DNA of 64,000 bases from an uncultured Cohaesibacter sp. (lineage in GTDB: Bacteria; Pseudomonadota; Alphaproteobacteria; Rhizobiales; Cohaesibacteraceae), in NCBI RefSeq assembly GCF_963682185.1, contig NZ_OY821667.1, positions 3,981,501 to 4,045,500 of the forward strand. Reading direction: 5' to 3'. The notes beneath the pieces are model-generated. The model saw only the letters and a program-made list of their open reading frames with translations, was not told where the DNA came from and did not search any database. Positions 18,107-26,358 of this stretch are shown here, piece by piece. Within the stretch, counting starts at the first letter, position 1. Every line of letters begins with the position of its first letter. Position numbers and translations under genes: made by a program.

Positions 18107-19465
18107 TTAGCGCAGCAGCTTTTCTGCGGCATTGACGAAATTCTGTCGTTCAGCATCATCATCGATATGCTCGGAAAGCTGTCTGATCAGTTCTTGCGAA
18201 GAGCCTGCCGTTTGTGCTGATTTTTTAACGACTACGCGCGCGATCGGCCCAAGCTCGGTTGTCATGAGACTTGTCAGTGTCTGCAAATATTCGCTCGAGA
18301 ACGCGTCTGTTGCCGCTGTTTGGTTCTGTGTGTCTGACAATGCCTTGCGCATGATGCGGCGCAGATCGTCACGTTCCTTTTCATCGTCGAACTCCCGCAA
18401 CACCGTCTCGATCATCTCTTCGGTGCTGGTGGCACTCGCCGCTGCCCGGCGGGCAATCACTTTGCCGATTGGTCCGATATTGGATGTGAGATGATGCTCG
18501 ACCTTGCGCATGCTTTGCTCGCTCATGCGTTCGAGCAGGGTCGTCGTTGTTGAGCCTGTCTTGCGTGTCGTAGGGGGAGGGGGCGGCGCTATGTCGATGA
18601 GGCCTGTTCTATCGGCAATTGGCATGACGCGCGAGAGCGCATCACGCATCTGGATCGCGCCTTCAAAGCGTTCCTCGGGATCAACGCTCATGGCCTTGAG
18701 CACGACGGCGTCAAGCTCCGGGCTGATCGAGGGAATATGGGTGCTCGGTGGTGTGATCTGTCCGTTGCGCATTGCTGCGAACAATGCCTCGGCACCGCCG
18801 CCTTTGTAGGGCTTGCGACCTGTCAGCAATTCATACAGCAGAATGCCGCAGGCATAGATATCAGCCCGTGCGTCGACTTCGCTTCCGGTGAGCTGTTCAG
18901 GTGCCATATATGCTGGTGTGCCGACCATGCCTGCTCCGGTGGCCTCCATGGCAGTGAGCCGGGCAATTCCGAAATCGGTCAGTTTGACGACGCCATCATC
19001 AGCCAGCATCACATTGGCTGGCTTAAGGTCGCGATGCACGATACCGGCCGCATGGATGCAGGCAAGTCCGGAGAGAATTTGCGATATGATCGCGTGGATC
19101 TCTTCGAGCGGCAGCGCTTGGGGCGCATCACGTCTATCCTCCAGCGTGATAGAACGAACGCGCTCCATCACGAGATAGGGCACACCATCTTCCTGCAGAT
19201 AGTCGAAAATTGTCACCAGATTGGGGTGCAGAACGCGGCCGCCAGCCCGTGCTTCGCGGGCAAAGCGCTCCAGCCAATCCTGACCACCAGATTCGTTGAT
19301 CAGGTGTTTATGGATCGTTTTGATCGCAACCGGCCGGCCAATGTCAGGATCCTGACCGGCATAGACCATGCCCATCGCGCCCTCACCAAGAATACCCTCG
19401 ATGCGATATTTGCCGATGAACCGACGTGCGCCAGCCCCTGGTGCGATGATAGTGGAATCAGTCAT
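18107..19465 (-). CDS. ppkA: PpkA-like Ser/Thr protein kinase with tandem C-terminal repeats
   Basis: Hanks-type kinase likely to gate T6SS assembly by phosphorylation. Residues 20-280 hold the catalytic domain: glycine loop GEGAMG (28-33), Lys49 in VAIKT, HRDLKPAN with catalytic Asp146, DFG at 164-166 and APE at 188-190. All key residues are present. A Pro/Thr linker (294-310) leads to two similar ~55-residue helical segments (about 322-376 and 397-451), each starting with a 'LGPI..V..+++A' pattern. There is no transmembrane segment, unlike classical PpkA, but its start overlaps by 8 nt the gene for a membrane heme sensor, which may supply the membrane input. No pppA-type phosphatase or FHA gene is visible in the window. 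Confidence 0.9.
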   Translation of the reverse strand: MTDSTIIAPGAGARRFIGKYRIEGILGEGAMGMVYAGQDPDIGRPVAIKTIHKHLINESGGQDWLERFAREARAGGRVLHPNLVTIFDYLQEDGVPYLVMERVRSITLEDRRDAPQALPLEEIHAIISQILSGLACIHAAGIVHRDLKPANVMLADDGVVKLTDFGIARLTAMEATGAGMVGTPAYMAPEQLTGSEVDARADIYACGILLYELLTGRKPYKGGGAEALFAAMRNGQITPPSTHIPSISPELDAVVLKAMSVDPEERFEGAIQMRDALSRVMPIADRTGLIDIAPPPPPTTRKTGSTTTTLLERMSEQSMRKVEHHLTSNIGPIGKVIARRAAASATSTEEMIETVLREFDDEKERDDLRRIMRKALSDTQNQTAATDAFSSEYLQTLTSLMTTELGPIARVVVKKSAQTAGSSQELIRQLSEHIDDDAERQNFVNAAEKLLR

Positions 19466-20330
19466 CGATCATGCTCATGGCTCGTTCGAGACTGCGTCTC
19501 ACACGATTGAATGAAAGGGAAAGGGAACTGATTTCGTCATTGCCCGGCTTTTTGTATTCCGGCACTGAGAAGTCTCCCATGCTCACTTTTTCTGCTGCCC
19601 TGGACATGAGGCGCACAGGGCGGAGCACAATGCGGCCAAGCATGATGTTCGTGATGACGAAGACGAGCAGGAATACAACGGTGAAGCCGGCAATCAGAAT
19701 AATGCCCGTTTCTCTGGCCCGTTTGTCTGCGATGGCCATGGGGGCAGTGATGATTTGCGCGCCCACAGTTTCACCAAGCTTCCAGCCAAATCCATGATCG
19801 GGCCCATAAAGGTCGATCATGGCAGGAGGGGCTGCATCTGGCGTCGAATGACAGTACAAGCATCCCTTCTGCTTGATCGTCAAAGGAAAGGCGATGGTCA
19901 GAAACTTGTCGCCCTCTTTCTCGACCACAGTCGAGATTTGATCGAGGGATGGATCTCCTCTGAGCTGGTTAATCAGGGATTTTTCCAACTCGTTGGGAAG
20001 ATCCGCCAAATTGGTCGGATCAAGAGCGGCTTCCTTATAGTCAAATTCAGGGAATTGCTTCTGCAAGGTTGCGAAGACGGTTTGCGCAGAGAAGGCGGCC
20101 ACTGTTTCCGGCAGAAAAAGGATGTCGTTATTGTCAGACAGAAGAGGGTCGATATTGTTGACCGTATAGGACCGAACTGCCAGCGCGTTGGCTCGCACCA
20201 GATTAGCCGACCGTTTGACTTCTTCAACGGCTGATTTCTGCACAATCGAATAGGAAATCGCGGCAGCTGCCAGCAGGCCGATAAGGCAAGCCAGGAACAG
20301 GGCGATGTTATATTTGAGGCGCAAGCCCAT
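19458..20330 (-). CDS. Membrane sensor with DUF3365-like c-heme domain and HAMP
   Basis: A 290-residue protein. Transmembrane helix 1 is at about 9-30, a periplasmic domain at 31-207, helix 2 at about 208-230, and a HAMP-like region at 231-285 (RPVRLMSRAAEKVSMGDFS). The periplasmic part has Cys157-Leu-Tyr-Cys160-His161, a CxxCH c-type heme site, within the DUF3365/Tll0287-like pattern. No output domain follows HAMP; the gene ends overlapping the kinase start by 8 nt. The natural reading is a redox or ligand sensor that passes its signal to the kinase as a separate polypeptide. Heme attachment would need the Ccm system, not visible here. Confidence 0.85.
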   Translation of the reverse strand: MGLRLKYNIALFLACLIGLLAAAAISYSIVQKSAVEEVKRSANLVRANALAVRSYTVNNIDPLLSDNNDILFLPETVAAFSAQTVFATLQKQFPEFDYKEAALDPTNLADLPNELEKSLINQLRGDPSLDQISTVVEKEGDKFLTIAFPLTIKQKGCLYCHSTPDAAPPAMIDLYGPDHGFGWKLGETVGAQIITAPMAIADKRARETGIILIAGFTVVFLLVFVITNIMLGRIVLRPVRLMSRAAEKVSMGDFSVPEYKKPGNDEISSLSLSFNRVRRSLERAMSMIDD

Positions 20331-20397
20331 GGGTCGTTATCCTCTATTTCTCTTCCGAGCAGTTCGTGATGAGCTGTGATAAAAGGTGCTGTTGCAC

Positions 20398-21474
20398 CTA
20401 TGAACTCAGGTCCAGTAACTGTCTTCGTGTGAGTATTCCGGTCTGTTTCTCGGAGCGGCTTTTTTGAAAAGACTCGATAGCCTCTCTGGTTTGGGGGCCG
20501 AAAATGCCGTCAACCAGTCCTTTATAGTGTTGCTGTTTTCGCAGTTCGCGCTGAACAGTCCGCTTGGCAGCGCGCGACAGGGTTTGTTCCAGAAGCTCTA
20601 GTTCTTCCAGGGATTCCTCAGCAGAGGCCGCAGGCGCGGCCGGCTTGTTTGTGAGGGACTTGTCTGATGTCTGGGATTGTGATGCCGGGTCTGAAGGGGC
20701 TATCAGAGCACTATCCTGCTTTGGACCACCGGTGTCCTGTGCGCCCGAGCTGTCTGGGGCGTCTATTGCCTCAGCCACCGGGGCAGGCAGGGCCACCGGT
20801 TCCGGCTCGGCTTTCGGCTGTACCCGAAGAAAGATCCGGTTTCTTGGTAATTCCGAGATCGAGATACCGTCCTTAACAAGCATGTTGCTCAGCAGGGTTC
20901 CGATCTCCACCTCGTCCTCATCGGAGCTTTTTTCCATAGCCGCCAGAATGGGGCCAAATGTTTCAGGTTTCGAAACCAGAACCGGGCTAGATCCGGGCAC
21001 TGCTTCTGGGGCGGTGGTCACGTTGGTAAGGCCATCGAGCAATGTCTCTTGTGGCACGATCGTTATGACGACGGCTCCACCTTGTTCGGCTTGCACGGCA
21101 GACCGGGAGAAGGCCTGAATGGGGATGGCTTGCGTAAAGAGGTCTGTCGGCCGGTTGAGCGTTGCTCCTCTTGGTAGAATAAACGGGCGCCCTTCAAAAT
21201 TGACCGCAGGCACATCCAGATAGATAAATGTGGCCCGTGCATTGGACGCTTCGCGCGCAAAGCGCATCAGGATCGATCGAAGCTGGGCATTGTTTGGATC
21301 ATGGGCCCGCAGGGTTTCTGCTCCCATCAACTGCAATTGCGTCTGTACATCGTCTGCGCGCTGCGCCCCGTCCCCTACAGATATAACAAGGGCGACAACG
21401 CGGTCTGTTTGAGCTGCAGCCGGCATGACCCACAGGGCCATTGCCAAAATCGTCGTGACGATGCGCGCTTTCAT
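20398..21474 (-). CDS. Secreted caspase-like (degenerate) protein with peptidoglycan-binding domain
   Basis: A 358-residue protein with a signal peptide (cleavage probably after PAAAQ, residue 22). Residues 25-150 resemble a caspase/metacaspase p20 fold: VVALVISVGD, a run of helices, FIYLDVPAV, and PFILPRGATLNRP as in 'ENYLIPVDA'. The catalytic His (GHG) and Cys are not visible, so it is probably inactive. A Pro/Ala/Ser-rich linker (about 220-290) leads to a C-terminal PG_binding_1-like domain (about 300-355, GLVDGIFGPQTREAIESFQ). It is the first gene after a terminator and so probably heads the T6SS transcript, with the heme sensor and kinase next. It may be a periplasmic envelope-sensing partner of that pair; this is inference. 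Confidence 0.75.
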   Translation of the reverse strand: MKARIVTTILAMALWVMPAAAQTDRVVALVISVGDGAQRADDVQTQLQLMGAETLRAHDPNNAQLRSILMRFAREASNARATFIYLDVPAVNFEGRPFILPRGATLNRPTDLFTQAIPIQAFSRSAVQAEQGGAVVITIVPQETLLDGLTNVTTAPEAVPGSSPVLVSKPETFGPILAAMEKSSDEDEVEIGTLLSNMLVKDGISISELPRNRIFLRVQPKAEPEPVALPAPVAEAIDAPDSSGAQDTGGPKQDSALIAPSDPASQSQTSDKSLTNKPAAPAASAEESLEELELLEQTLSRAAKRTVQRELRKQQHYKGLVDGIFGPQTREAIESFQKSRSEKQTGILTRRQLLDLSS

Positions 21475-21548
21475 GAAAACTCCCCTCGAGCCGTTGTCCT
21501 GTCAGTCTATGAGTGCTGAAAGAAACGGATCTGGTTCACGGCAAGGAG

Positions 21549-21578
21549 AAAAAAGACCAAACACGCCCAAAAGGCGTG
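21549..21578 (-). terminator. Rho-independent terminator after the subtilase gene
   Basis: On the minus strand the stem CACGCC/GGCGTG with a short loop is followed by TTTGGTCTTTTTT. It separates the sigma/anti-sigma/subtilase operon from the T6SS operon that starts at 21474. Confidence 0.8.
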
Positions 21579-21668
21579 CCAGCAACGCATGTCCAAATGC
21601 CTGAAACAGGGAGAAGCAAAAGGAGAAGGAGAAGGAGCCCAAGATGGGAACGGCTAATAGGTGGGTGA

Positions 21669-22835
21669 CTACTTGCAGGAAACCGTGTCTTTTGCCTCGC
21701 TATGCAGCACAGCACAGGCATCGATCATCGGATCTCCGTTGCGCTGTCTGATCGAAGCATGCAGGGCATGGGCGAGGGTCTCGGTGGGAAGGCCCGGGTG
21801 CAAGGCCAGCAGAAGCGCCAAAATACCCGATACGTGAGCCGCTGCCACTGAAGACCCCGAAACATAGCGATAGTCGTTATGCGGTGCTGTGCTGATCACA
21901 TCAACGGACGGCGCCGGTATGCTGGCTTTTGTCGGGCCACCTGCGGCGATAACGCCTGAAACTGAAGCAGGAAAGGTTGCCACACCATCTTCCCCCCATG
22001 CCGCAACCACCACAATATTTTTCTCTATTGCTGACTGGATAAGCTCTTCCAGAAGCGGGTCTGGTGGCCCCCCCAAACTCAGGTTGATGACGTCAAAGTC
22101 ATTCAACAGAGCAAAATTGAGCGCTCTGGCGAGAGAAAAGCTGTTGCATTCTCCCGGCTCGTTCGGGGCCTGCCAGCAGGCCCGTAAGCTCGTCAATTGC
22201 GCCTTCGGTGCTATGCCGACAATGCCCGTCGCGTTGGCGACATCAGCTGCAATAATGCCTGCTATTGCCGTGCCATGGTCTTCAGCAACGCTCGTTTGGC
22301 CAACGCCGACAAAGTCTTTGGCTGGTGTCAGACGACCCAGAAGATCCGGGTGGCTTGCATCAATGGCAGAATCCACCACTGCAATGTGAACGCCTGATCC
22401 TGTCGAATAGCGTTGCGCTGCGACGGCGTTGATTTGTTTCAGCGCCGTCTGGATGGGGAAGAGAGGGTCTGAATAACGGCTTTCGAGTGTTTTGAATTCC
22501 TGCATCTTCTGCGCGGTGCGGATCTGCTTGTCTGCCAGCATCCGGGCAATCAGGGCATTCATGTCGGCTTTTGGATCTGCCTCCACCACAAAGCAATGGA
22601 CATCGATGGATTTGAGCGGCCACTCGGCGGTCAACGTCACGCCAAACCGTGACATGATCTCGCTTGCTATTTTATCGAGCGCCTTCTTGTCAGCAAGAGG
22701 CACTGTCAGGATCAGATGGGTCTTGGTTGCGATTGTGTTGGCCGGTTTCAGCAAGAAAGGCTGAGACTGGGCAAAGGCGGGATATGCCAGGCCAATTGCG
22801 AGCAGCATAATCGCGGTGAGGGTTGAGCGCCGCAT
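21669..22835 (-). CDS. Secreted subtilisin-like serine protease (S8) with altered oxyanion site
   Basis: A 388-residue protein with a signal peptide (about 1-22), a propeptide-like region to about residue 140, and an S8 domain. The triad is visible: Asp155 (IAVVDSAID), His187 (EDHGTAIAG) and Ser329 (SGSSVAAAHVSG). Two features are unusual. The oxyanion-hole Asn, normally in 'AAAGN', is replaced (AAWGED, Glu282), and the Ser motif has SSVAAAH where TSMAAPH is usual. The protease may therefore be slow, inhibited or non-catalytic. Its start lies 3 nt after the anti-sigma stop, so it is the third gene of an ECF operon and may act in regulated proteolysis or envelope stress. Confidence 0.88.
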   Translation of the reverse strand: MRRSTLTAIMLLAIGLAYPAFAQSQPFLLKPANTIATKTHLILTVPLADKKALDKIASEIMSRFGVTLTAEWPLKSIDVHCFVVEADPKADMNALIARMLADKQIRTAQKMQEFKTLESRYSDPLFPIQTALKQINAVAAQRYSTGSGVHIAVVDSAIDASHPDLLGRLTPAKDFVGVGQTSVAEDHGTAIAGIIAADVANATGIVGIAPKAQLTSLRACWQAPNEPGECNSFSLARALNFALLNDFDVINLSLGGPPDPLLEELIQSAIEKNIVVVAAWGEDGVATFPASVSGVIAAGGPTKASIPAPSVDVISTAPHNDYRYVSGSSVAAAHVSGILALLLALHPGLPTETLAHALHASIRQRNGDPMIDACAVLHSEAKDTVSCK

Positions 22836-22837
22836 GG

Positions 22838-23494
22838 TCAGTCTGCCGGAGAAGCGAAGATGATTTCTGGCGCGCTCATCAAGGCCTTTGAGAGCGCGGC
22901 GAGATCTTCGCCCTGTTTGGGCTTGGTTGTATAAACGCCGGTCTCGGTTGGACCGCTCTGAATCTCAAGCCCATATCTGGACAGGATAGATGGCAAAGAG
23001 TCTGTATCGACGTCTGGGCCAATCTGAAACTTAATCGTAGCTTGCGAATTGGTATCGGTACTTGTCAGTGTCTGGAAAGTGTTATTGCTTGTCGTTGGAA
23101 CGAAGACCGCGATTGCCAGAAGGCATGCAACCGCCCCAGCGCCACCAATAAGGAATCCCGTCTTGAATTTACCAAGCCAGCTCCAAAGATTGAATGCCGG
23201 TTTGCTGCGAGGCTTTTCAGCTTCGATTTGAGCGCGCAACATTTCCCAACTGCGCGAGACGGGTGCTTCAAAAGGGTCGGAGGTTGCAACATGCTTGGCG
23301 AGCTGCTGCTGGCGGGCAACTTCGAGCGCAAAGTCATGGTTGTTGACCATGCGGCTTTTGACAGCATTATGCTGCTCGGAGGACAAGGTTCCGTTCACAT
23401 ACCATGGAATAAGGTCCCACAGATCATCATGATTGTCGTCCGACGAAGAATTCCTGGTCTTAAGCAACTTCGTTCTCCGAATAATTTGGCGCAT
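22838..23494 (-). CDS. Membrane anti-sigma factor
   Basis: A 218-residue protein. The N-terminal cytoplasmic segment has DLIPWYVNGTLSSEQHNAV, the helix pattern of anti-sigma domains, but no zinc-binding His/Cys set. One transmembrane helix lies at about 113-133 (FLIGGAGAVACLLAIAVFV). A periplasmic C-terminal domain follows. The gene overlaps the 3' end of the ECF sigma gene by 35 nt and is followed by the subtilase after 2 nt, so it most likely binds the adjacent sigma factor. Several Met or alternative starts are possible; I used the first. Confidence 0.82.
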   Translation of the reverse strand: MRQIIRRTKLLKTRNSSSDDNHDDLWDLIPWYVNGTLSSEQHNAVKSRMVNNHDFALEVARQQQLAKHVATSDPFEAPVSRSWEMLRAQIEAEKPRSKPAFNLWSWLGKFKTGFLIGGAGAVACLLAIAVFVPTTSNNTFQTLTSTDTNSQATIKFQIGPDVDTDSLPSILSRYGLEIQSGPTETGVYTTKPKQGEDLAALSKALMSAPEIIFASPAD

Positions 23495-24056
23495 CTTCAG
23501 ACAAAAAACCTCTAAGACGTTTTCTTGCCGTCATCATGCGCGTTTTCACTGTTCCCACCGGACAGTCCAGAATTTCCGCAATCTCCGTATAAAGATAGCC
23601 GTTGTAATAGGTCAATTCAACAACAGCACGGAGTTCAGGTGTCAACTGCTGCAGAGCGCTGGTCAGGTCCTTCCTGTTCATGACCGTCTCAGCGACATTC
23701 TGGCCGTCATCTATGAGCGTTTCCTCTAGCAGAACATGGCCTTTATGCCGACTGAGCTTCTGCCTTTGCTTGAGTGATAGTCGATAGGCAATGCCGAATA
23801 TCCAGGAGGACGCCTTAGACCGTCCTTCGAACCGGCTTCCTGTGCGCCATACGACCATCAAGGTTTCATTGGCCACTTCTTCTGCGGCCTCAGTACTATC
23901 CGTGATGCGCCTTGCGAAATGCATCAGTTTCGGAAAATACTTTCCATGCAATTGTTCAAAGGCTTTTATGTCGCCATTTGCAACGGCAGCCAAGAGTGCT
24001 TCATCAGTTTGAGGTGCCCCTCTGGAAGAGGACTTTGTTGATTTGGGTATATGCAT
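23460..24056 (-). CDS. ECF-family RNA polymerase sigma factor
   Basis: A 198-residue sigma-70 family protein. Region 2 is at about 30-95 (FEQLHGKYFPKLMHFARRI, EVANETLMVVWR, ASSWIFGIAYRL) and region 4 at about 130-185 (LTPELRAVVELTYYNGYLYT, EIAEILDCPVGTVKTRM). It heads the three-gene operon with the anti-sigma factor and subtilase. An ECF of this kind normally drives its own operon; no clear -35/-10 pair could be assigned upstream by eye. Confidence 0.92.
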   Translation of the reverse strand: MHIPKSTKSSSRGAPQTDEALLAAVANGDIKAFEQLHGKYFPKLMHFARRITDSTEAAEEVANETLMVVWRTGSRFEGRSKASSWIFGIAYRLSLKQRQKLSRHKGHVLLEETLIDDGQNVAETVMNRKDLTSALQQLTPELRAVVELTYYNGYLYTEIAEILDCPVGTVKTRMMTARKRLRGFLSEDAPNYSENEVA

Positions 24057-24953
24057 ACTGAACGTTCACTTTGCTGTCTTCAGGTATAAGTGTCCCCAAG
24101 TCTTCGGAAGGTTCATTTCTTTGCGAAAAAATGGATGCAAAACACAGAATATGGATTTGAAGAGCTCGTCGGGGCTTAGGACCGGCGATGCATTTGGGCA
24201 AAGTGAAGGTTCTTGGTGTTTTCTCGCCTCACTGTTTCAGTCGCATTTTTATTATTGATTTTATGTATGTTCATTGTCGTTCCCCTGATTGTCTCAACGT
24301 GACTATTTTTGAGAACGTCATGCTTGAAAACTAGACGCAAAGTCCTGTTTGCAGCCTCAGATATTTATGGTTAAACCAAATATCCTTACCAGTGCAGAGA
24401 GGGCCGATTGCATTTGCCCTTGAAGCCGCGAATTTATCAAACATGCCGTTGCTTTTGTTTTAGAGTTGCCAGTAGCTGGCCTAAATTTGGAAATTTATCC
24501 GTATTGATACTGCTTATGATGGTATCGAAGAATAACAGTTGTGGCGTGCCTTTGGAGCCGTCAGGATTTTACAGTTCGTGCAAATATCATTGCCGTTTGT
24601 GCAAAGCGCGCCCGTTTTTTGTCTCTGTAAAGAGATCGCTTGCGCTCCCATTGTTCGCAATTTTGCATAATTATGACGATGGATTTTTAAATGGAGAAGC
24701 CGAGGCAACGCGCTCGGGCGCTGTGTTAGAGCTTGATCGCGAAGCAAACAGATGGGATTTTCTGTTTCGTCCGGTAACGTGCTTTTTACCAACAAAAAGC
24801 GCAATGCTTGTTGAAAGAAGAATGCGCTTGATTGTAGGTATATATACACACAATATAGGAGTGCATTGAGAGCACGTTCGCAAGATTGAGAATTTGATTA
24901 TTTTAGATTGGATGAGGATTTCCCCGTAGGACAGATCCTTTGGAGTCATTGAA
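24057..24953. other. 897-nt gap between the sigma factor and AraC genes
   Basis: An AT-rich region between divergently transcribed regulators. Open frames exist on both strands (for example 24408-24869 plus and 24671-25138 minus), but they have poor composition and no ribosome site, so I do not call them. No clear hairpin or repeat was found. It must hold the promoters of both flanking genes and could hide a small RNA. Confidence 0.6.
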
Positions 24954-26009
24954 ATGGGGTCAAAAGAGGCACAGTTGCATGAACAGATACAGGGCAAGGC
25001 TCCTGTTCCAAATATAGTATTCTCAACTGAACAATTTGAAAAAAAAGAACAATTCGATGCCTGGTGCGATTTCACGACAACAATGAGTGATCTGAAATCT
25101 GTCGCTCCTGTGACAGAAGGATTTAGAGGTCGCGTCACCTCTTATCATCTTGATCGGTTGTTATTGACCAACTTTGAACTTTCTCCGATGAGTTTCACCT
25201 TCACAAAAGAGATTGTACGCAAATCCAACTTTGATCACTGGTGTTTGAGTATCGCGACGAAGGGATCAGCTCTTTCCCAAAGCGATACCGGCAGCTTCAG
25301 AGCAACTCCCGGAAAGTTGGTTCTTCACTCTTACGCAAAGCCATTCGTTGGTGCGATGGATGAAATCAGCTATGCCGGACTGTTTTTCAGTCGTGATGAT
25401 TTTTGGGATATTGCGGATGCCCTTGATCAAAACGAACATCAAGAGGTTACCGGGCCTATGTCTAGTATCGTCGGTGACTTTATTCTTTCCTTGAATAACC
25501 GGATAGACAGTTTGACACGCACGGAATCGATTGCTGTCAGCGAGGCTTTTGGTCATCTCGTAAGAGCGATGGTGCGTCAAACACCAGATGCATTAGAAGA
25601 AGCAAAAGCACCAATCGCAGCTGCGCAATTTGATCGCGCTCGCCGCTTTATCGCCAATAATCTGAAATCACCAAACCTCTCGCCAGAAATGATCTGTGCA
25701 GGTTTGGGAATCTCCCGGCGTCAGCTTTACTATCTTTTCGGAAGACATGGTGGAGTGGTCAATTTCATAAGAAACCGCCGTCTCGCAGCCTGCTACAATG
25801 CGCTCACAAGAGGAGATGAAAAGAAACTTGTCAGCTCTGTTGCTTATGAATTTGGTTTCACAAACAGCTCGACTTTTTGTCGGCAGTTTCAATCGCGTTA
25901 CGGATTTAGCCCAACGGAGGCGCGCTCCGCATGGCTGAGCCGCCAAAAGGTTCCTGGAGAGGAAACCGGTACTCTGAGTGATTGGCTCGGGTGGTTGAAT
26001 GACGGGTGA
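24954..26009 (+). CDS. AraC-family transcriptional regulator
   Basis: A 351-residue protein. The N-terminal half resembles the AraC-binding-like domain of the 'AraC_binding_2' type (FDHWCLSIATKGSA, PGKLVLHSYAKPF). The C-terminal 100 residues form a double helix-turn-helix (FDRARRFIANNLKSPNLSPE, GISRRQLYYLFGRHGG, VAYEFGFTNSSTFCRQFQSR, YGFSPTEARSAW). A GGAG site lies 8 nt before the ATG. There is no adjacent co-directional target gene, so its regulon is not evident. Confidence 0.92.
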   Translation: MGSKEAQLHEQIQGKAPVPNIVFSTEQFEKKEQFDAWCDFTTTMSDLKSVAPVTEGFRGRVTSYHLDRLLLTNFELSPMSFTFTKEIVRKSNFDHWCLSIATKGSALSQSDTGSFRATPGKLVLHSYAKPFVGAMDEISYAGLFFSRDDFWDIADALDQNEHQEVTGPMSSIVGDFILSLNNRIDSLTRTESIAVSEAFGHLVRAMVRQTPDALEEAKAPIAAAQFDRARRFIANNLKSPNLSPEMICAGLGISRRQLYYLFGRHGGVVNFIRNRRLAACYNALTRGDEKKLVSSVAYEFGFTNSSTFCRQFQSRYGFSPTEARSAWLSRQKVPGEETGTLSDWLGWLNDG

Positions 26010-26358
26010 CGAGAGGCGGTACAAGGCTTTTAAATCCGCTGTCGTTTCCCGGCTGGCGTTTTGATCTTGAGGGCTTCGGTTTCATACCAAAGGGTGTGAC
26101 CCCAGTCGTGTCTTGTTTATCTATTCTCTGGCTCATTGTGTGTTCGGCTTGGCATAGTGGCCCTGTGGCTCGCCCCTTTGAACGTGCCCTTCGTTATCGT
26201 TTGGAAAACGAAAGGGCGCTGGACATGGCTAACAAACGACATGTCCAACGCCCCAACTCACTATTCGTTTTCGGCAGAAGGGGCTTCAAATAGCCTTCAT
26301 GTGGCGGCCCGTTTCAAGGCTGATTGAGCCCCATATACTTCACAATAACGGCGTCTTT
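26010..26358. other. 349-nt gap between araC-type gene and tex
   Basis: No credible gene. It contains the long inverted repeat at 26214-26253 and short A-rich and T-rich blocks around it. The genes on either side converge here, so this is where both transcripts should end. Confidence 0.6.
26214..26253. repeat. Imperfect 14-bp inverted repeat (possible convergent terminator)
   Basis: GGGCGCTGGACATG (26214-26227) pairs with CATGTCCAACGCCC (26240-26253) with one mismatch and a 12-nt loop. It lies between convergent genes. No run of T longer than four follows on either strand, so terminator function is likely but not certain. Confidence 0.6.

Noticed and set aside
21536-21721. A minus-strand frame with a run of nine leucines, and the GGAGAA repeats that cause it
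   Set aside because: The leucine run is a translation of a short purine repeat at about 21610-21640 that overlaps a terminator and the subtilase end; it looks like simple-sequence DNA rather than a gene.
24408-24869. A 153-codon plus-strand frame in the gap before the AraC gene
   Set aside because: Cys- and Phe-rich random-looking composition, no ribosome site, and an overlapping opposite-strand frame of equal quality.
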